Below, piece by piece: positions 12,298 to 22,980 of a stretch of DNA of 64,000 nucleotides. Location: the NCBI GenBank assembly GCA_019022495.1, contig JAFEKR010000005.1, forward strand, positions 2,914,001 through 2,978,000, given 5' to 3'. A model generated the notes under the pieces. The model was not told where the DNA came from, ran no database searches, and was given only the letters and a program-made list of their open reading frames with translations. The stretch comes from Epichloe hybrida. Its lineage: Eukaryota > Ascomycota > Sordariomycetes > Hypocreales > Clavicipitaceae. The translations under genes were made by a program, and so were the position numbers. Numbering within the stretch: the first letter of the stretch is position 1; the number at the start of each line of letters is the position of its first letter.

Positions 12298-14286
12298 ATG
12301 CCGGCTGCCAAGGACATCCAACGGGCTCTGGCCCGCATCAGGGCCGTCATGCCCGCGCAGAAACAGGCTGCCACGGCACATCGCAACATCAAGCTTGGGC
12401 TAGAGCGCATCAGCCGTGTTGTGCCGGACGACCAGAGATGGATCGGCCTTCATGTTGGAGGCACAAACGGCAAGGGCTCAATATGTGCTCTGCTTGCTGG
12501 CATGTTCAAGCTCTCTGGTATAAGCCACGGCACATACATCTCACCCGCCTTGCCAGAGCGTCACAATAGCATCACAATCAATGGCCTGTATGTGAATAAG
12601 CGCATGTATGAGATGGAGCTCAAACATGTAGAAGAGGCCTACAGACGAGTCGCCTCGGGTTGGACATTTGCCTCTGGAGAGGATCCCGGAGACCTGACGC
12701 CGTTTGAACTCGAGACTGCAGCCGCTTTTCGTGTTTTCAACAAGATGAACGTGCAATACGGCATCGTCGAGGTGGGCATGGGTGGCACTACGGACGCGAC
12801 CAATGCCATGAAACAAAAGGCTGTCACCGTCATATCCAAGATTGACCTCGATCATCAAGAATATCTCGGCAATACCATCGAGGAAATTGCCAAAGCCAAG
12901 GCAGGTATCATGCGGTCAGGAGTGCCTTGTATTGTCGATCATTCGAATCCCTCGTCCGTGACGAATGTGCTCCGGGAACATGCGCAATCGGTTGGGACGC
13001 AGATCAATCTTTCTTCCAAAGCGCTGCCTCTGATCGAGGATCTCGACCGGAAAAGGTTCGACTTACAAGACTATGAGCAGCAAAACCTACTTTGCGCAAC
13101 TCTGGCTTTCCGAAAATTATTCCCAAACCTGCGGATTGACGTGAATAAACTACTATCAATGAAACCGCAGTTGCCTGGGAGGATGGAGCATGTCAGAGTG
13201 TCACGACTGACCAGTGGCCTCCGAGAGAAATCGCTTCTCGTGGATGGGGCACATAATATGCTTGGGGTGGAGGCGTTGGCGAAATATGTCGACGGCACCT
13301 ATCGTAAAGGGGATGAGCCAGTTACTTGGGTGATGGGACTTTCGTCGAGCAAGTCGAAGCCCTTTTCCAGCATGATTGAGACGTTGATTCGCCCACAAGA
13401 TAACCTTGCCTTTGTCGAATACACTCAGGGTCCTAACGATCCGCCACCGGCTCCGGCCGATCTTGGTCGTTCTGTGGCCGCCCAGGTCATTTCAGATGAA
13501 TCACGAGTTTACGATGGCGACGCCAGCATCGGCGCGGGCGTGCAATGGGCGTGCAGTCGCGCTGGAGAAGGGCCAGTAGTCGTCACGGGAAGTCTGTACG
13601 TGGTACGAGAGCTTTACATGATGCAAGGGGTGGAACCGAGCAGGAAGATCAAGACGAGGCGGCCAGGTCGGTCTCAACTCTGGCGCTACGTCCAGCTGTC
13701 CCGAGAAAGACCACTGACATCCGAAGAGGCTAGGGAGTTCAAGCAAGCCCGAAGACATTGGCGTCTCTCCCCCGCGAACAGCCCCATCTTCCGGGGGGGC
13801 AGGCCGACATCGCCATCAGTACCTGAAAGAATCCGCAAGCTTCAGCAAACAGCTGCTCATCACCAAAAACAGGCTGACGGGTACCAGCAAGCGATCCGCA
13901 GCGTAAAAAACGACCTTCGGGCAGGTGACGACGCTGCACTCTCCCAAACCTTGCAAGGTCTCGAAACCAGGCGCCAAGAGCATTTACAAGCTTACAACAG
14001 GGCCATGTTCAAAATACGCGGGCATACCGTGGACGGCGACAAGAAATACATGAGCCACGAGGAGATTTTCGGCACGCCAGAAAAGACCAAGAAAAGAATC
14101 ACAGCGCTCCTGCCTGACGATGAAATGGACAACAACGACAAGCAAGTGACGGGCGAATCGAAACATGCTACTCGACAGCGTGAGCCACAAAGTCATGCAG
14201 GCCGTTCTGGACGGCCAGATGCAAAAGACCATGGGCGCGGGAGTTGGACCAGACGGCGCTCAAGGACAGACTGGCAAGAGGGATGA
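12298..14286 (+). CDS. fol3: dihydrofolate synthase (folylpolyglutamate synthase family, Mur ligase fold)
   Basis: ATP-dependent ligase that adds glutamate to dihydropteroate in folate synthesis. The reading frame has no intron. The ATP-binding P-loop reads GGTNGKGS (residues 54-61). It is followed by the SPALPERHNSI region, the EVGMGGTTDATNAM metal/substrate segment, the KAGIMR loop and the C-terminal LLVDGAHN motif. The catalytic part ends near residue 440 at VTGSLYVVREL, about where family members stop. The GTNGKGS loop and gene size favour a FOL3-type enzyme over the polyglutamylating MET7 type. The remaining 220 residues are a basic, Gln-rich, partly coiled extension of unknown role. From about 14160 the coding bias appears to move to other frames, so the last 40 residues may be wrong (see findings). 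Confidence 0.88.
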   Translation: MPAAKDIQRALARIRAVMPAQKQAATAHRNIKLGLERISRVVPDDQRWIGLHVGGTNGKGSICALLAGMFKLSGISHGTYISPALPERHNSITINGLYVNKRMYEMELKHVEEAYRRVASGWTFASGEDPGDLTPFELETAAAFRVFNKMNVQYGIVEVGMGGTTDATNAMKQKAVTVISKIDLDHQEYLGNTIEEIAKAKAGIMRSGVPCIVDHSNPSSVTNVLREHAQSVGTQINLSSKALPLIEDLDRKRFDLQDYEQQNLLCATLAFRKLFPNLRIDVNKLLSMKPQLPGRMEHVRVSRLTSGLREKSLLVDGAHNMLGVEALAKYVDGTYRKGDEPVTWVMGLSSSKSKPFSSMIETLIRPQDNLAFVEYTQGPNDPPPAPADLGRSVAAQVISDESRVYDGDASIGAGVQWACSRAGEGPVVVTGSLYVVRELYMMQGVEPSRKIKTRRPGRSQLWRYVQLSRERPLTSEEAREFKQARRHWRLSPANSPIFRGGRPTSPSVPERIRKLQQTAAHHQKQADGYQQAIRSVKNDLRAGDDAALSQTLQGLETRRQEHLQAYNRAMFKIRGHTVDGDKKYMSHEEIFGTPEKTKKRITALLPDDEMDNNDKQVTGESKHATRQREPQSHAGRSGRPDAKDHGRGSWTRRRSRTDWQEG

Positions 14287-15336
14287 CACGAGCGGTGGTG
14301 GCGTTGGGAGGAACACAGGAGGTAACATCAGGTGGGTGGAAACACTCTGTACTATACATTACCCTTGCCTTGTGCAAGAGGGGGGAAAACAAGCATACAA
14401 ACCTCTGATTAGCATGATATAGAAAGGGCCAGCTATGATGCAATACCATCTTCTTCATCATGACAGCTGATCAAACCTCTTACACCTCACCTCGTCCACT
14501 TAACCATGAGCTCGCCAGCATCAACTCAGGTACCTCATCATCGTCTGCTGCCACGCCATCTACGCCGGCGGTCCATCCAAGTGCCATTCTGGCTCGCCAA
14601 TTGCCGATTCCCAACACGGCGCCGCCGTCACAGAGGAACAAGTACGGACATTCATTCATGAAGAAAGGAGGACAAGAGAGAGCAAGGCATTATCAAACGG
14701 TACGAGAAAATCAGAACACGAGAGGCAGGAAAGGCATGCGTGTCCGGAGCCAAGTTCCTCGAGGAGACCGGCCATGGGGATAGGTTAGTTCGGGAGACGG
14801 ACGGACTGCCTTACGGCTTAGTTTTCGCAACTCGTCTCATAGAAGCCAGACGAATGTTAACGGTGGACCCAAACGTGGTGCATAACGCTTGAATCGAGTC
14901 GAGAGCGAACCATCACGTCAATCTAGACACGTCTTTTGACATCCCTCGAGGAGTTATCGAGTTATTACCTAGGTATCTAGGTACTCCATCATGGCTTCAC
15001 TTCTGCCCTCAACGCTGCGTTGTCCCCGCGCACCAAACCAATTGCCCCATTCACAAAAAAAAAAAAGGTATGCAGTTTGACAAAGAGAAGACTAAAATCG
15101 TGACAGTACCGCCATGCTCCAGACAACGACAACAACAACAACAAGTAAAAAAGTCCCTCACTACCGTAACGCCACTGCGGTCAGAAGCTGCCATTTCCCC
15201 CCCAGCCATTCCCGTCTTCTCCGTATATCGCCTGTAATCTTGGCCTCTCCTCTCCCTCACTTTGGCATCTCCACTTGCCGTGCGTGCCCCCCTTGCCTCA
15301 TTCCCATGTCTGTTCAAACCCCAACGACTCGAGAGC
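14287..15336. other. intergenic region between convergent genes
   Basis: This holds the 3' flanks of the dihydrofolate synthase and ice2. An uncertain open frame (14460-14783) is listed separately. An A12 run lies at about 15055-15066, and a CAA-rich stretch at about 15122-15145. Nothing else is recognised. Confidence 0.5.
14460..14783 (+). CDS. possible small hypothetical protein (107 aa), low confidence
   Basis: An open frame starts at ATG 14460. The first half is Ser/Thr/Pro-rich and the second half basic (RNKYGHSFMKKGGQERARHY). No domain, signal peptide or membrane segment is visible. The codon pattern is compatible with coding, but there is no supporting homology that I know of. It could equally be the 3' untranslated region of the preceding gene or part of an unrecognised spliced gene. 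Confidence 0.2.
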   Translation: MTADQTSYTSPRPLNHELASINSGTSSSSAATPSTPAVHPSAILARQLPIPNTAPPSQRNKYGHSFMKKGGQERARHYQTVRENQNTRGRKGMRVRSQVPRGDRPWG

Positions 15337-16710
15337 CTAGTCGACCTTCCAGTGGTCGGGCTCTTCCGTGCCCAGGTAGAGCTCCACACCATACAGAACA
15401 ATGGTCAACCCGACATTGATCCATCTCCATGTGCTGCCACCGACGTCGCCGGCTCGGAGGGTCCATCCGTCGGGGCCGTCGTTGGTTGAAAAGTGCTGCA
15501 GCAACAAGCTGGTGTAGACAGACACTAGAATCGATGGCGAGAACCAGCTCAGGAAGCCCAGGAGCTTGTTTGCCGTTTCCGACTCTTCAAAGCTGGGGTC
15601 GTCCATGAGGGCGCGAGCACCCAGGTCTCGCACCGAGGGAATGATGCGCGTGGCCGAGTAGAAGACAAAGAGTCGGTATGCCAGAGATATGATGACGGAA
15701 GGTGTTATTGTCTGAAACGCGGCGTAGAGAAAGGCCAGAGACGAGTGCATCGCCGAGGGCAGTGATCCCAGCACATGCAAAAGAGTCGAGTACGACGCCA
15801 TGATGATTGGGGGCAGAGGCGGAATCTCGGGCTGCGCCGACGCCTCTTCACTGACTCCGGAGGGGAGGTAGTCGGTGAAGATTTGGTAGACGCAGAGAAC
15901 GACGTAGGCAAACAAGAGCGAGCTCTCGATGGGGTTCCCGCGGCCGCTGCCGATGCCGTATGCGCAGAGAAAGGTGACAGTGGTCATTGCGACGCCAATC
16001 AAAGTGGCATCGAGGTTGCTGATTTGCGGAAACTGGGCGACTCTCCAGAGGAAGTAGACTGCGCTTGCGATGATTGAGCCGGAGAATGCGAGGAGGATGA
16101 TCTGATGACGAAACCTGTTAGTCTGATATATGCTGGTCCGCGAATAGAAAAAAAAAAAAAAAAAGAGAATTGGAAGAGGGCCACTTACCACCCATGTGTC
16201 GCTCCGACCTTTATTCACGAGCCAGCGCGTCATTTGGCCGGCGGCCTGGATGACTAGAAGCGTGCAGAACCCCTCGAGTAGCTGGAAAACAGGTCCAGCA
16301 TATCGCAGAGTATTGTCCCAGCTGCCCAGCATGACTGTCTCGAGCACACCGTCTCTGCCAAACAGCCACTCAGTCCAGCTCCTGCTCTTGGACTGGAAGA
16401 TGCCCCCGACCGTCCTTTCCACCCAGTTCGTGCTACCCGCATCGACGGCAAACTGTCCCAGAGCCCAGATGAGCAGCGAAGGAATTATGATCCACTGCGA
16501 CAAGCGGAGGATGTTGGCAACGCCCGAACCGATGCGGGACCTGGTCGGAGTCACGATGCGTACTGCCGAATACACGAGGTAGTAGATGAACAGGGACAGG
16601 CTGTACACCAGCCCACTATCGCGACCGCCGACATCGAAAGCAACTGGTATCGACAGAATAATGGTGAGAAGGAAGACGGTGCTGAAAAGAATGCTGAATA
16701 GCCACCACAT
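15337..16710 (-). CDS. ice2: Ice2-family integral ER membrane protein
   Basis: Polytopic membrane protein of the ICE2 family. Yeast Ice2 sits in the ER membrane, helps cortical ER inheritance and membrane expansion, and links lipid droplets to ER growth. Two exons, 16710-16189 and 16101-15337, give about 428 aa. The in-frame intron (16188-16102, GTAAGT...CAG) carries a 17-nt A/T run and is open in frame, so an unspliced reading would insert 29 spurious Phe-rich residues. The N terminus, MWWLFSILFSTVFLLTIILS, is a membrane helix, followed by IPVAFDVGGRDSG, a segment characteristic of the family. About eight to ten hydrophobic helices alternate with short loops. The C terminus is TEEPDHWKVD. 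Start: ATG 16708-16710. Confidence 0.9.
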   Translation of the reverse strand: MWWLFSILFSTVFLLTIILSIPVAFDVGGRDSGLVYSLSLFIYYLVYSAVRIVTPTRSRIGSGVANILRLSQWIIIPSLLIWALGQFAVDAGSTNWVERTVGGIFQSKSRSWTEWLFGRDGVLETVMLGSWDNTLRYAGPVFQLLEGFCTLLVIQAAGQMTRWLVNKGRSDTWVVSGPLPILFFFFFFYSRTSIYQTNRFRHQIILLAFSGSIIASAVYFLWRVAQFPQISNLDATLIGVAMTTVTFLCAYGIGSGRGNPIESSLLFAYVVLCVYQIFTDYLPSGVSEEASAQPEIPPLPPIIMASYSTLLHVLGSLPSAMHSSLAFLYAAFQTITPSVIISLAYRLFVFYSATRIIPSVRDLGARALMDDPSFEESETANKLLGFLSWFSPSILVSVYTSLLLQHFSTNDGPDGWTLRAGDVGGSTWRWINVGLTIVLYGVELYLGTEEPDHWKVD

Positions 16711-17880
16711 CGGAACGGCTGGGCGCGGCGGGCGAGATGCCGTGCCAGTCGTCGATGGGAGGTTTATTTTATTTTTATTCGGGGGGATTTTTTTTTTCTA
16801 GGATAGGCGTTGGTTCGGGTTCAAGACACTTTTTGTGTGGGCGGTGTAGGTCAGGTTGGAAAACTTGAAAGCCGTTGCAGACGTGCAGTCTCGTTCGTTC
16901 GTCGACGCCGGCTCGTGAAAGGGGGGGGGGGGGGGAGGAAAACAAGCTTGCGTGACCACCAGAGCTCTGTCACGAGCTTGGCAAATTCAATGCAGAGGTG
17001 AGCGCAGGAACAAGGCGACGGGATAGATGGACGCTGACTGGATCGACGTCACCTGTTCGTAGGCTGCCCTTACAAGATGAGTCGCTGTTCGGTCGAATGC
17101 ACGCGTGTGGCTTTTTTTTTTTTTTTTTTTTTTTTGTGACTGATGGTGTCTGGTTGTTGAAGCCAGTCAGGACGCGCTTGTGGTTGGACAGACTGACTGG
17201 GTGGGTCCGTGTGAGATACTGGATGCGAACGCCTGTGGCGATGCAAACGATGCAAACGCGGCTTGAGAGCCGGGCTGTCGTCACAATGGACGATTATCAA
17301 GAGCAAAATCTCGGTCGCATGGGCTGGACTATTAATTAATTACATAGACTGTCTACACCGCAGACCGCCGCAGACCGTAGACGGCAAGACCAGACCGCTC
17401 CTGCTTCTGGTCTGGTCGGTCTGATATCATCTCCGCCGCTCGTCCATCCTGGGATGGTCCAGGATGGACGGTGAGGCTGGACGCAGTCACGCATTCAACA
17501 CCAGCCGACACATGATTCAGATTCACCAGAGGCACAACAACCGCACGCCCTTCGAACGACTGCGTGAGACCATCTTTCCATCCGCCTCACTGTTTGACTG
17601 CCAGCAGGATGGGCGTAATTTAAGTGCTTACGCGCCGTCGAAAGGCGCACCAGGCTAGATCGTGGCATTGCCAGATTCCTATTCCCACCACGTGCAATCA
17701 ATTCCCAGCCAACAGGTTTGACATGTCTGCCTAGCCAGACAGCACTTATAGCATCGCCTGCCCTGCCAACAAACCCTTTCTACTCTGCTTCTGTCCATGA
17801 AGCACCAGCATCGGTTCACTTGAGAGAACCAACAACATCATCAAACCACCACCACCACCACCACCACCACCACCACCACA
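16711..17880. other. divergent promoter region with hairpins
   Basis: The region lies between ice2 (-) and the GNAT gene (+). It contains G15 (16921-16935), T24 (17112-17135), two adjacent inverted repeats at about 17385-17470, and a CAC microsatellite just before the GNAT ATG (about 17847-17880). No gene is supported. The open frame reaching back to 17718 translates the CAC run as polyhistidine. Confidence 0.55.
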
Positions 17881-18434
17881 ATGCCAACAACCCCCACTCT
17901 ACGCTTCTTCCGCACCGCCACCCCCTCCGACGCCCCTCCATCCACCACCTCGTCGAATCCGCCTTCCGCACCGCTGACCCCCGTCCCAACTGGGCCAGCA
18001 ACACAGATCTCGCCTCCTCTTTCCGTCTGGACATGGACCATGTAAAAGCCCGCATCGCCAACCCCGACGTCGCTACCCTCCTGGTCTTTACCGACCAAGA
18101 CACCCTAGCCGCCTCCATCGAAGTCTCCAGGCGTGGAAACCTTTGCGGTCGTCTCTCCATGATAGCCGTGGACGATGCCTACCAGCGCAGCGGCGTCGGA
18201 GGACGAGTCCTCGAGTATGCCGAGGAGTATTATTGCCGAGAAGTCTGGGCCGTAAACATGTTCTCGTTGAATGCGCTCTCCACGCGCAAGGCCTTGATAG
18301 AGTGGTATCTGCGCAGGGGGTACAGCCGGACGGGGGAGACGTCGCCGTTTCCGAGGGAGAGTTTCGAGGGAGAGTTTCGAGGGCTCGGAGCTGCCGCCTG
18401 GTATGTGCTTTGTCGAGATGGAAAAGAGGTTTGA
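17881..18434 (+). CDS. GNAT-family N-acetyltransferase with an apparent 1-nt frameshift
   Basis: Acetyl-CoA-dependent N-acetyltransferase; the substrate cannot be told. ATG 17881 opens a frame reading MPTTPTLRFFRTATPSDAP, the usual first strand of a GNAT fold. The continuation expected from the fold (SIHHLVESAFR onward) lies one frame away and is then open to TGA at 18432-18434. The switch falls at a C4 run, 17933-17936. One missing C would explain it, so this is either a sequencing error or a recent null mutation. Downstream the fold is complete: the strand LSMIAVDDAYQ, the acetyl-CoA loop QRSGVGG, and the NALSTRKALIEWYLRRGYSRTG segment typical of GNAT C-terminal halves. The longer open frame from 17718 would give a polyhistidine N terminus translated from the leader, which is unlikely. 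Expected length is about 185 aa. Confidence 0.8.
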
Positions 18435-20140
18435 TACTGGAGAGGGGTGCAGTTGAGGGAGGGTCGAGAATGACTCCGAATGAGCATAGGAGTAATCCGT
18501 AGGCAGTTGGGTTATTGCTGTCTTGGGATGGATTTGATGATTCTATTCGCTATTCGCATACATATAATATGGGTAAGCACGAACCATACTACAGTTATGC
18601 ATGTGGTGCTCCGTCCTCGAAAAGTTTGAACAATTTGAACTTTGAGAGGGCGACGACTGACTGTGATCTGGACAGACTGTTTGGCAAATCCCTGCGAGAC
18701 TATAGCCACGGCATGGAAGATGGTTTGCTCATATTAGCACAAACTATGCTGAAGTCAGGCGCGGGTAGCAGAGCAAAAGGACGTGAACGTGACTCGGACT
18801 GGTCATCAAGGCATGTTACCACATGCCCATCATGCTTCAGGGGAGTGCGTTCGTCGGCGTGGTGATTCCCGTCGCCGCAATGAAGGCATCTTACCTGGCG
18901 ACGCTCTATAGCAAGAGCACTCGTCCTGAAGTTGCTGGAATCGTCCAGATCAAACGTTCCGATAGTGATTGTCTGCAAGTTCTGTTCACGTAGGATCTAT
19001 TCTAGTATGTGCCAACTCAATTCGAAACACCCTCAATTGTATACGTCTGGTATCATGGGTCGCCACAATTAAGCTTAACTTATTATAACAGTAAAACAAA
19101 TGAGCGCTGGGACCAAGTGCATCTTCTCCTGTGCAGTACAAGTGGGTGTACGGATTACTCAGTAGGAGTGGGCACTACGGAGTACGGAGTACACAAGTAC
19201 ACAAGACTTGTTGATGGCGTGATGCGCGTGGTGTTTTGCGCCTTGCACCCAGGCATCTTTTCAGGGACATCTCGTAGGGAAAGACCCTCATTTATTCACT
19301 GTATTCAGTGTTGGTTCCAGGGGGGATGGGGGATGGCGCAAGGTCCAAAGCCCCCCCGGCGATGAGCCTGCATGGACTTGTTCATGTGGCGGCGCGCCCA
19401 CGTCATGGTGGAACACCACCATCCGACAATTCTCACGGCCACATTGCAATCGCTGATTGTAAAGTAAAGTAGGATCCCATTTGATGGTTCGCATGTCGTC
19501 TGTTGCACCCGCACCGTCGCCAGCAAGGCCATGCCATGACGACCGGGGCGGCCACGGAATGGCAAGCAACAGGGACGTACACCCATTGTAGATCATGCTG
19601 GCCGCCTGGTGTAGAGTTAGAGCCCAAGTAGGTTGGCGTTGGCGTTGGCGTTGGCGTTGGCGTTGGCTAGCAAAAAGGTGACCGTCGCTGGTGGGGAAGG
19701 GCGGGCGCGATCTAATCAAAGTCAACAATTGAGTTGGTTTGCCTGTCCGTTCCGTTCATGGCGTATCGACTGTACTGTAGTCTGTCGTCAAGTCGCAATC
19801 GGCTGCTGACAATTGATATATTCGTTGTATCTCGTTATTCTTTGTTCTTTTTGGCGCTCAACACCCGATATGTTTCTCCCTTTGAAATCCGTATTCCACC
19901 AGACCGCAGGCGTTGTCACTGGAACCTTTTGCCGCCCGCACACACCAAAACGTCACGGATGCATCCGGACGGTGTTCAGCCGTCAGCCCCATCTCACCTT
20001 TGCAATTGACTTGCCTGTCGTCGCGTTAACGCCTCCCTCGACCCCAATTCCCAGCTCTCCTGCTCTTTCTTTTCAACATCGGCACTTGTCACACTCATTT
20101 TCCGTCTCTTACTCTATCTACCAGGCATCGCATCATCATC
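18435..20140. other. intergenic region
   Basis: About 1.7 kb without a supported gene, holding the promoter of the amino acid permease. It contains a doubled TACGGAGTACGGAGTAC (19176-19192) and a GGCGTT hexanucleotide repeat (about 19632-19672). The leader just before the permease ATG is C/T-rich. The open frames here show no domain. Confidence 0.5.
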
Positions 20141-21811
20141 ATGTCGGAAAAGGTCCGTTCTGGCTCTCCGTCGGGCTCCGCGTCCGGTCCCCGGGACGTG
20201 GACTTCGGCCAAGGTCGTTCCGCCAGATTCGCCTCTATTTTCGGCGGGAAGAGCGTCACGGTGGGACCGCGTATATGTGCAGTTCCCGATCACCTCAAGA
20301 ACGAAACGTCGGACAGCGAAGACTCAAGCGAAGCCATTTTGAACCGACAGCTTGCCTCTGAGGATGGCGCCTCCATCCAGTATCGCACTTGCTCTTGGCA
20401 GAAGACAGCCGCATTGCTGTTCAGCGAGTACATTTGTCTGGCCATCATGAGCTTTCCTTGGTCATATAGCTTCCTGGGGCTCGTGCCTGGCCTCATCCTG
20501 ACCGTGTTTGTTGCCGCCATCGTTCTCTACACCAGTCTCGTGCTTTGGGAGTTTTGTCTCCGACATCCTGAGATTCGCGATGTTTGCGACCTTGGACAAA
20601 CGCTTTTCTGGGGGAAGACGTGGGCTTGGTGGGGAACCGCTGTCATGTTTGTTCTCAACAACACCTTTATCCAGGCGCTCCATGTTCTGGTCGGTGCTGA
20701 GTATCTCAATACAATGACTGAGAAGACCTTCATTGGGGGTTGCCGTACAGTCGAGTTCTCCGTGGTTATTGTTGTCCTTTGCTGGTTTGCGTCACTTCCC
20801 CGCACATTCAGCATGATGTCAAAACTCGGAACTGCGTCTGCATTCTTCACCTTGATTTCAGTCATTCTTGCTACTTCGTTTGCTGGTGTTCAGGGCAAGC
20901 CTGCGGGCTACAGCCCAGAAAAGGGTGAGCCGATTGTCACAGCGATCCCCGTTCATAGCACGACTTTTGTGCAGGGAATGGCGGCGTTCCTCAACATTAG
21001 CTATACCTTTATCGGCCAAATTACCCTCCCTAGTTTCATTGCTGAAATGCGCGATCCACGGTATGCTCACATAAAATCCGTCCCGCTTGTCGCCAGATTA
21101 CTGATAATCATCGCAGCGAATTCCCCAAGTCACTCTGGGCTTGCACGATTGCCGAAATCATTGTCTTTAGTGTCGTTGGCGCCGTCATCTATGCATACAG
21201 CGGCAACCAATATGTCAAGGCTCCGGCATTTGGGTCTCTCGACGACTTGTATAAGAAAGTGTCTTTTTCGTTCATGATTCCGACAATCATCTTCCTCGGC
21301 TGTCTGTACGCATCAGTGACGGCTCGTTTCGTGTTTTTCCGTCTGTTCAAGGGTTCCAAACATATGAGCGAGCACACTGCTATCGGTTGGGGTTCGTGGG
21401 CTGGTATCCTGCTCACCACGTGGGTACTCGCCTTCATCATCTCCCAGGTCATTCCATTCTTTTCTTCTCGTAAGTGACTGAGTTGAGTCTCTTCAATTCA
21501 TTCTCTGATGCTAATCATTTTCTCTCTCTTCTTTCTTAGTCCTTTCGGTCATGAGCTCCCTTTTCGACAGTTGGTTCGGCTTCATCTTTTGGGGTGTAGC
21601 GTATTTCCGGATGCGCACTGCAGACAAGAAAGTCGGGCGCGTGCGAAACCAAATAGGCGACTGGTTGTCTATCATCCTCAACATAGTCATCATCATTACA
21701 GGCTTCTTCTTTCTTACTGCAGGAACTTATGCCAGTGTTCAGGGGATCATTGACTCGTTCAATGCTGGCGAAGTCGGCGGCGTGTTTTCATGCAAGAGCA
21801 ACGGACTCTGA
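20141..21811 (+). CDS. amino acid permease, AAAP/Mtr type
   Basis: Proton-coupled amino acid transporter of the Aa_trans (AAAP) family, most like the fungal Mtr neutral/aromatic amino acid permeases of the plasma membrane. Three exons, 20141-21060, 21117-21469 and 21540-21811, give 514 aa, a usual size. The introns are 56 and 70 nt, with GTATGC...CAG and GTAAGT...TAG. The first 80 residues are a hydrophilic, Ser/Gly-rich cytosolic tail. About eleven membrane helices follow, starting at TAALLFSEYICLAIMSFPWS, the conserved first helix of this family. FLNISYTFIGQITLPSFIAEM is the conserved mid-protein segment. The short C-terminal tail ends KSNGL. Substrate specificity cannot be deduced. Confidence 0.9.
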
Positions 21812-22980
21812 GCGATGAGATGACGGATGCGGGCAAAAAAGTACAGGCATACATAAGAGTACATACAAGGCGCATATTTTGTGTGGGAATAGTCCTGCTT
21901 GGGCTGCACAGGCATGGCTGGTGTTCAGCTCGCTTGGCTAACATTGGCGGCGTCTTGGCGTGACCACAGCCGAGAAATCCTTTGATACGGTCGACGCATA
22001 GAGTTAGTTTGGAGCTTGTTTTTCGTTTGGGTATCTTTCGTGTGGAGATGGTTGGAGAGCGTTGCCTCCGGGTTGATGCTAGAGCATCGCGTTGATTTTC
22101 ACCACGGCGCCCACTCGCCCACTCATGTGCCTGTGACGAGTGTATTTCGCCGCAGCTGTGTCATCTGTGATGATGTTACCGTAGATGTTATCGTGACACT
22201 TGGTAGGTACCCAGTAGAGATGAAAGCCGTAAACAGGTGTTCATGTCCAGATGATTGATTGTCTAATTTCAGATCCGTCTGGTTCGACGACTTCAGGATC
22301 TGGCAGCCATCTGCGCAGCACCTGTCCGGCACTGGCAGGTTAAAGACATGGATGACAGATGCACCTCATGCCGGGTGGCAGTGGTTCCGTTGTGCCCCTG
22401 AAAGCCCCTCACTCATCACTGAGTCATCAGCTGCGGGAGCCACTAGAATCAGGCACAGTAGAACGGTTCGCCCCCGCAGACGTGCGCCACAATGTGTTCC
22501 CCATCTGTCGTAAGGCATACATATGTATGTAGGGGACTATGTACGCACAAATTAGTGGTCAGTCGGCTGCCCCTCTTTTTTCGTGCAACACCATCTGGCC
22601 CACAAGTCCCTCGATGGCCAGCACCACGACTCTATCAAAATTCTGACGAGTACTCCGTAGCTTTATTTTTTTTGGGGGTGAGAGGAGAGGGAGGACACCA
22701 CCTTGGATAAAACCACCACGCCATCCGAACCCCGTTCCTTTCCTTGATCCTAAAGACCTGCTAATCCTATTTGCTGACCTTCGACTACGACAAATTTGTT
22801 GCGTTGACCTGGAAATTGGAACTCGACTTGTCTCTACCGATTCCCTCTATCACCAATCTACAAGTCTTGTCACGGCCCTTGCTGCCACTTCGTCGTCCTT
22901 CCGCTCTGCTTCAGCCAGCCCGGTAATAAATGCATGAGTGTACAGCGAGATAGATTTCCCATCAACACAATCGAATCACG
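21812..22980. other. intergenic region upstream of the desaturase
   Basis: About 1.17 kb holding the permease 3' flank and the desaturase promoter. GTACTCCGTA lies at 22650-22659. The last 250 nt before the ATG are pyrimidine-rich, as expected for a fungal leader. No gene is supported. Confidence 0.5.

Noticed and set aside
16102..16188. Phe-rich loop in Ice2
   Set aside because: The segment has a perfect GTAAGT donor and CAG acceptor and is 87 nt, so it is an in-frame intron rather than protein.
17718..17880. N-terminal polyhistidine extension of the GNAT protein
   Set aside because: It is a CAC microsatellite of the leader read in frame. The GNAT first strand is found in the frame of ATG 17881 instead.
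18515..18865. 116-residue open frame
   Set aside because: No domain, no splice pattern and no compositional support; it lies in an intergenic region.
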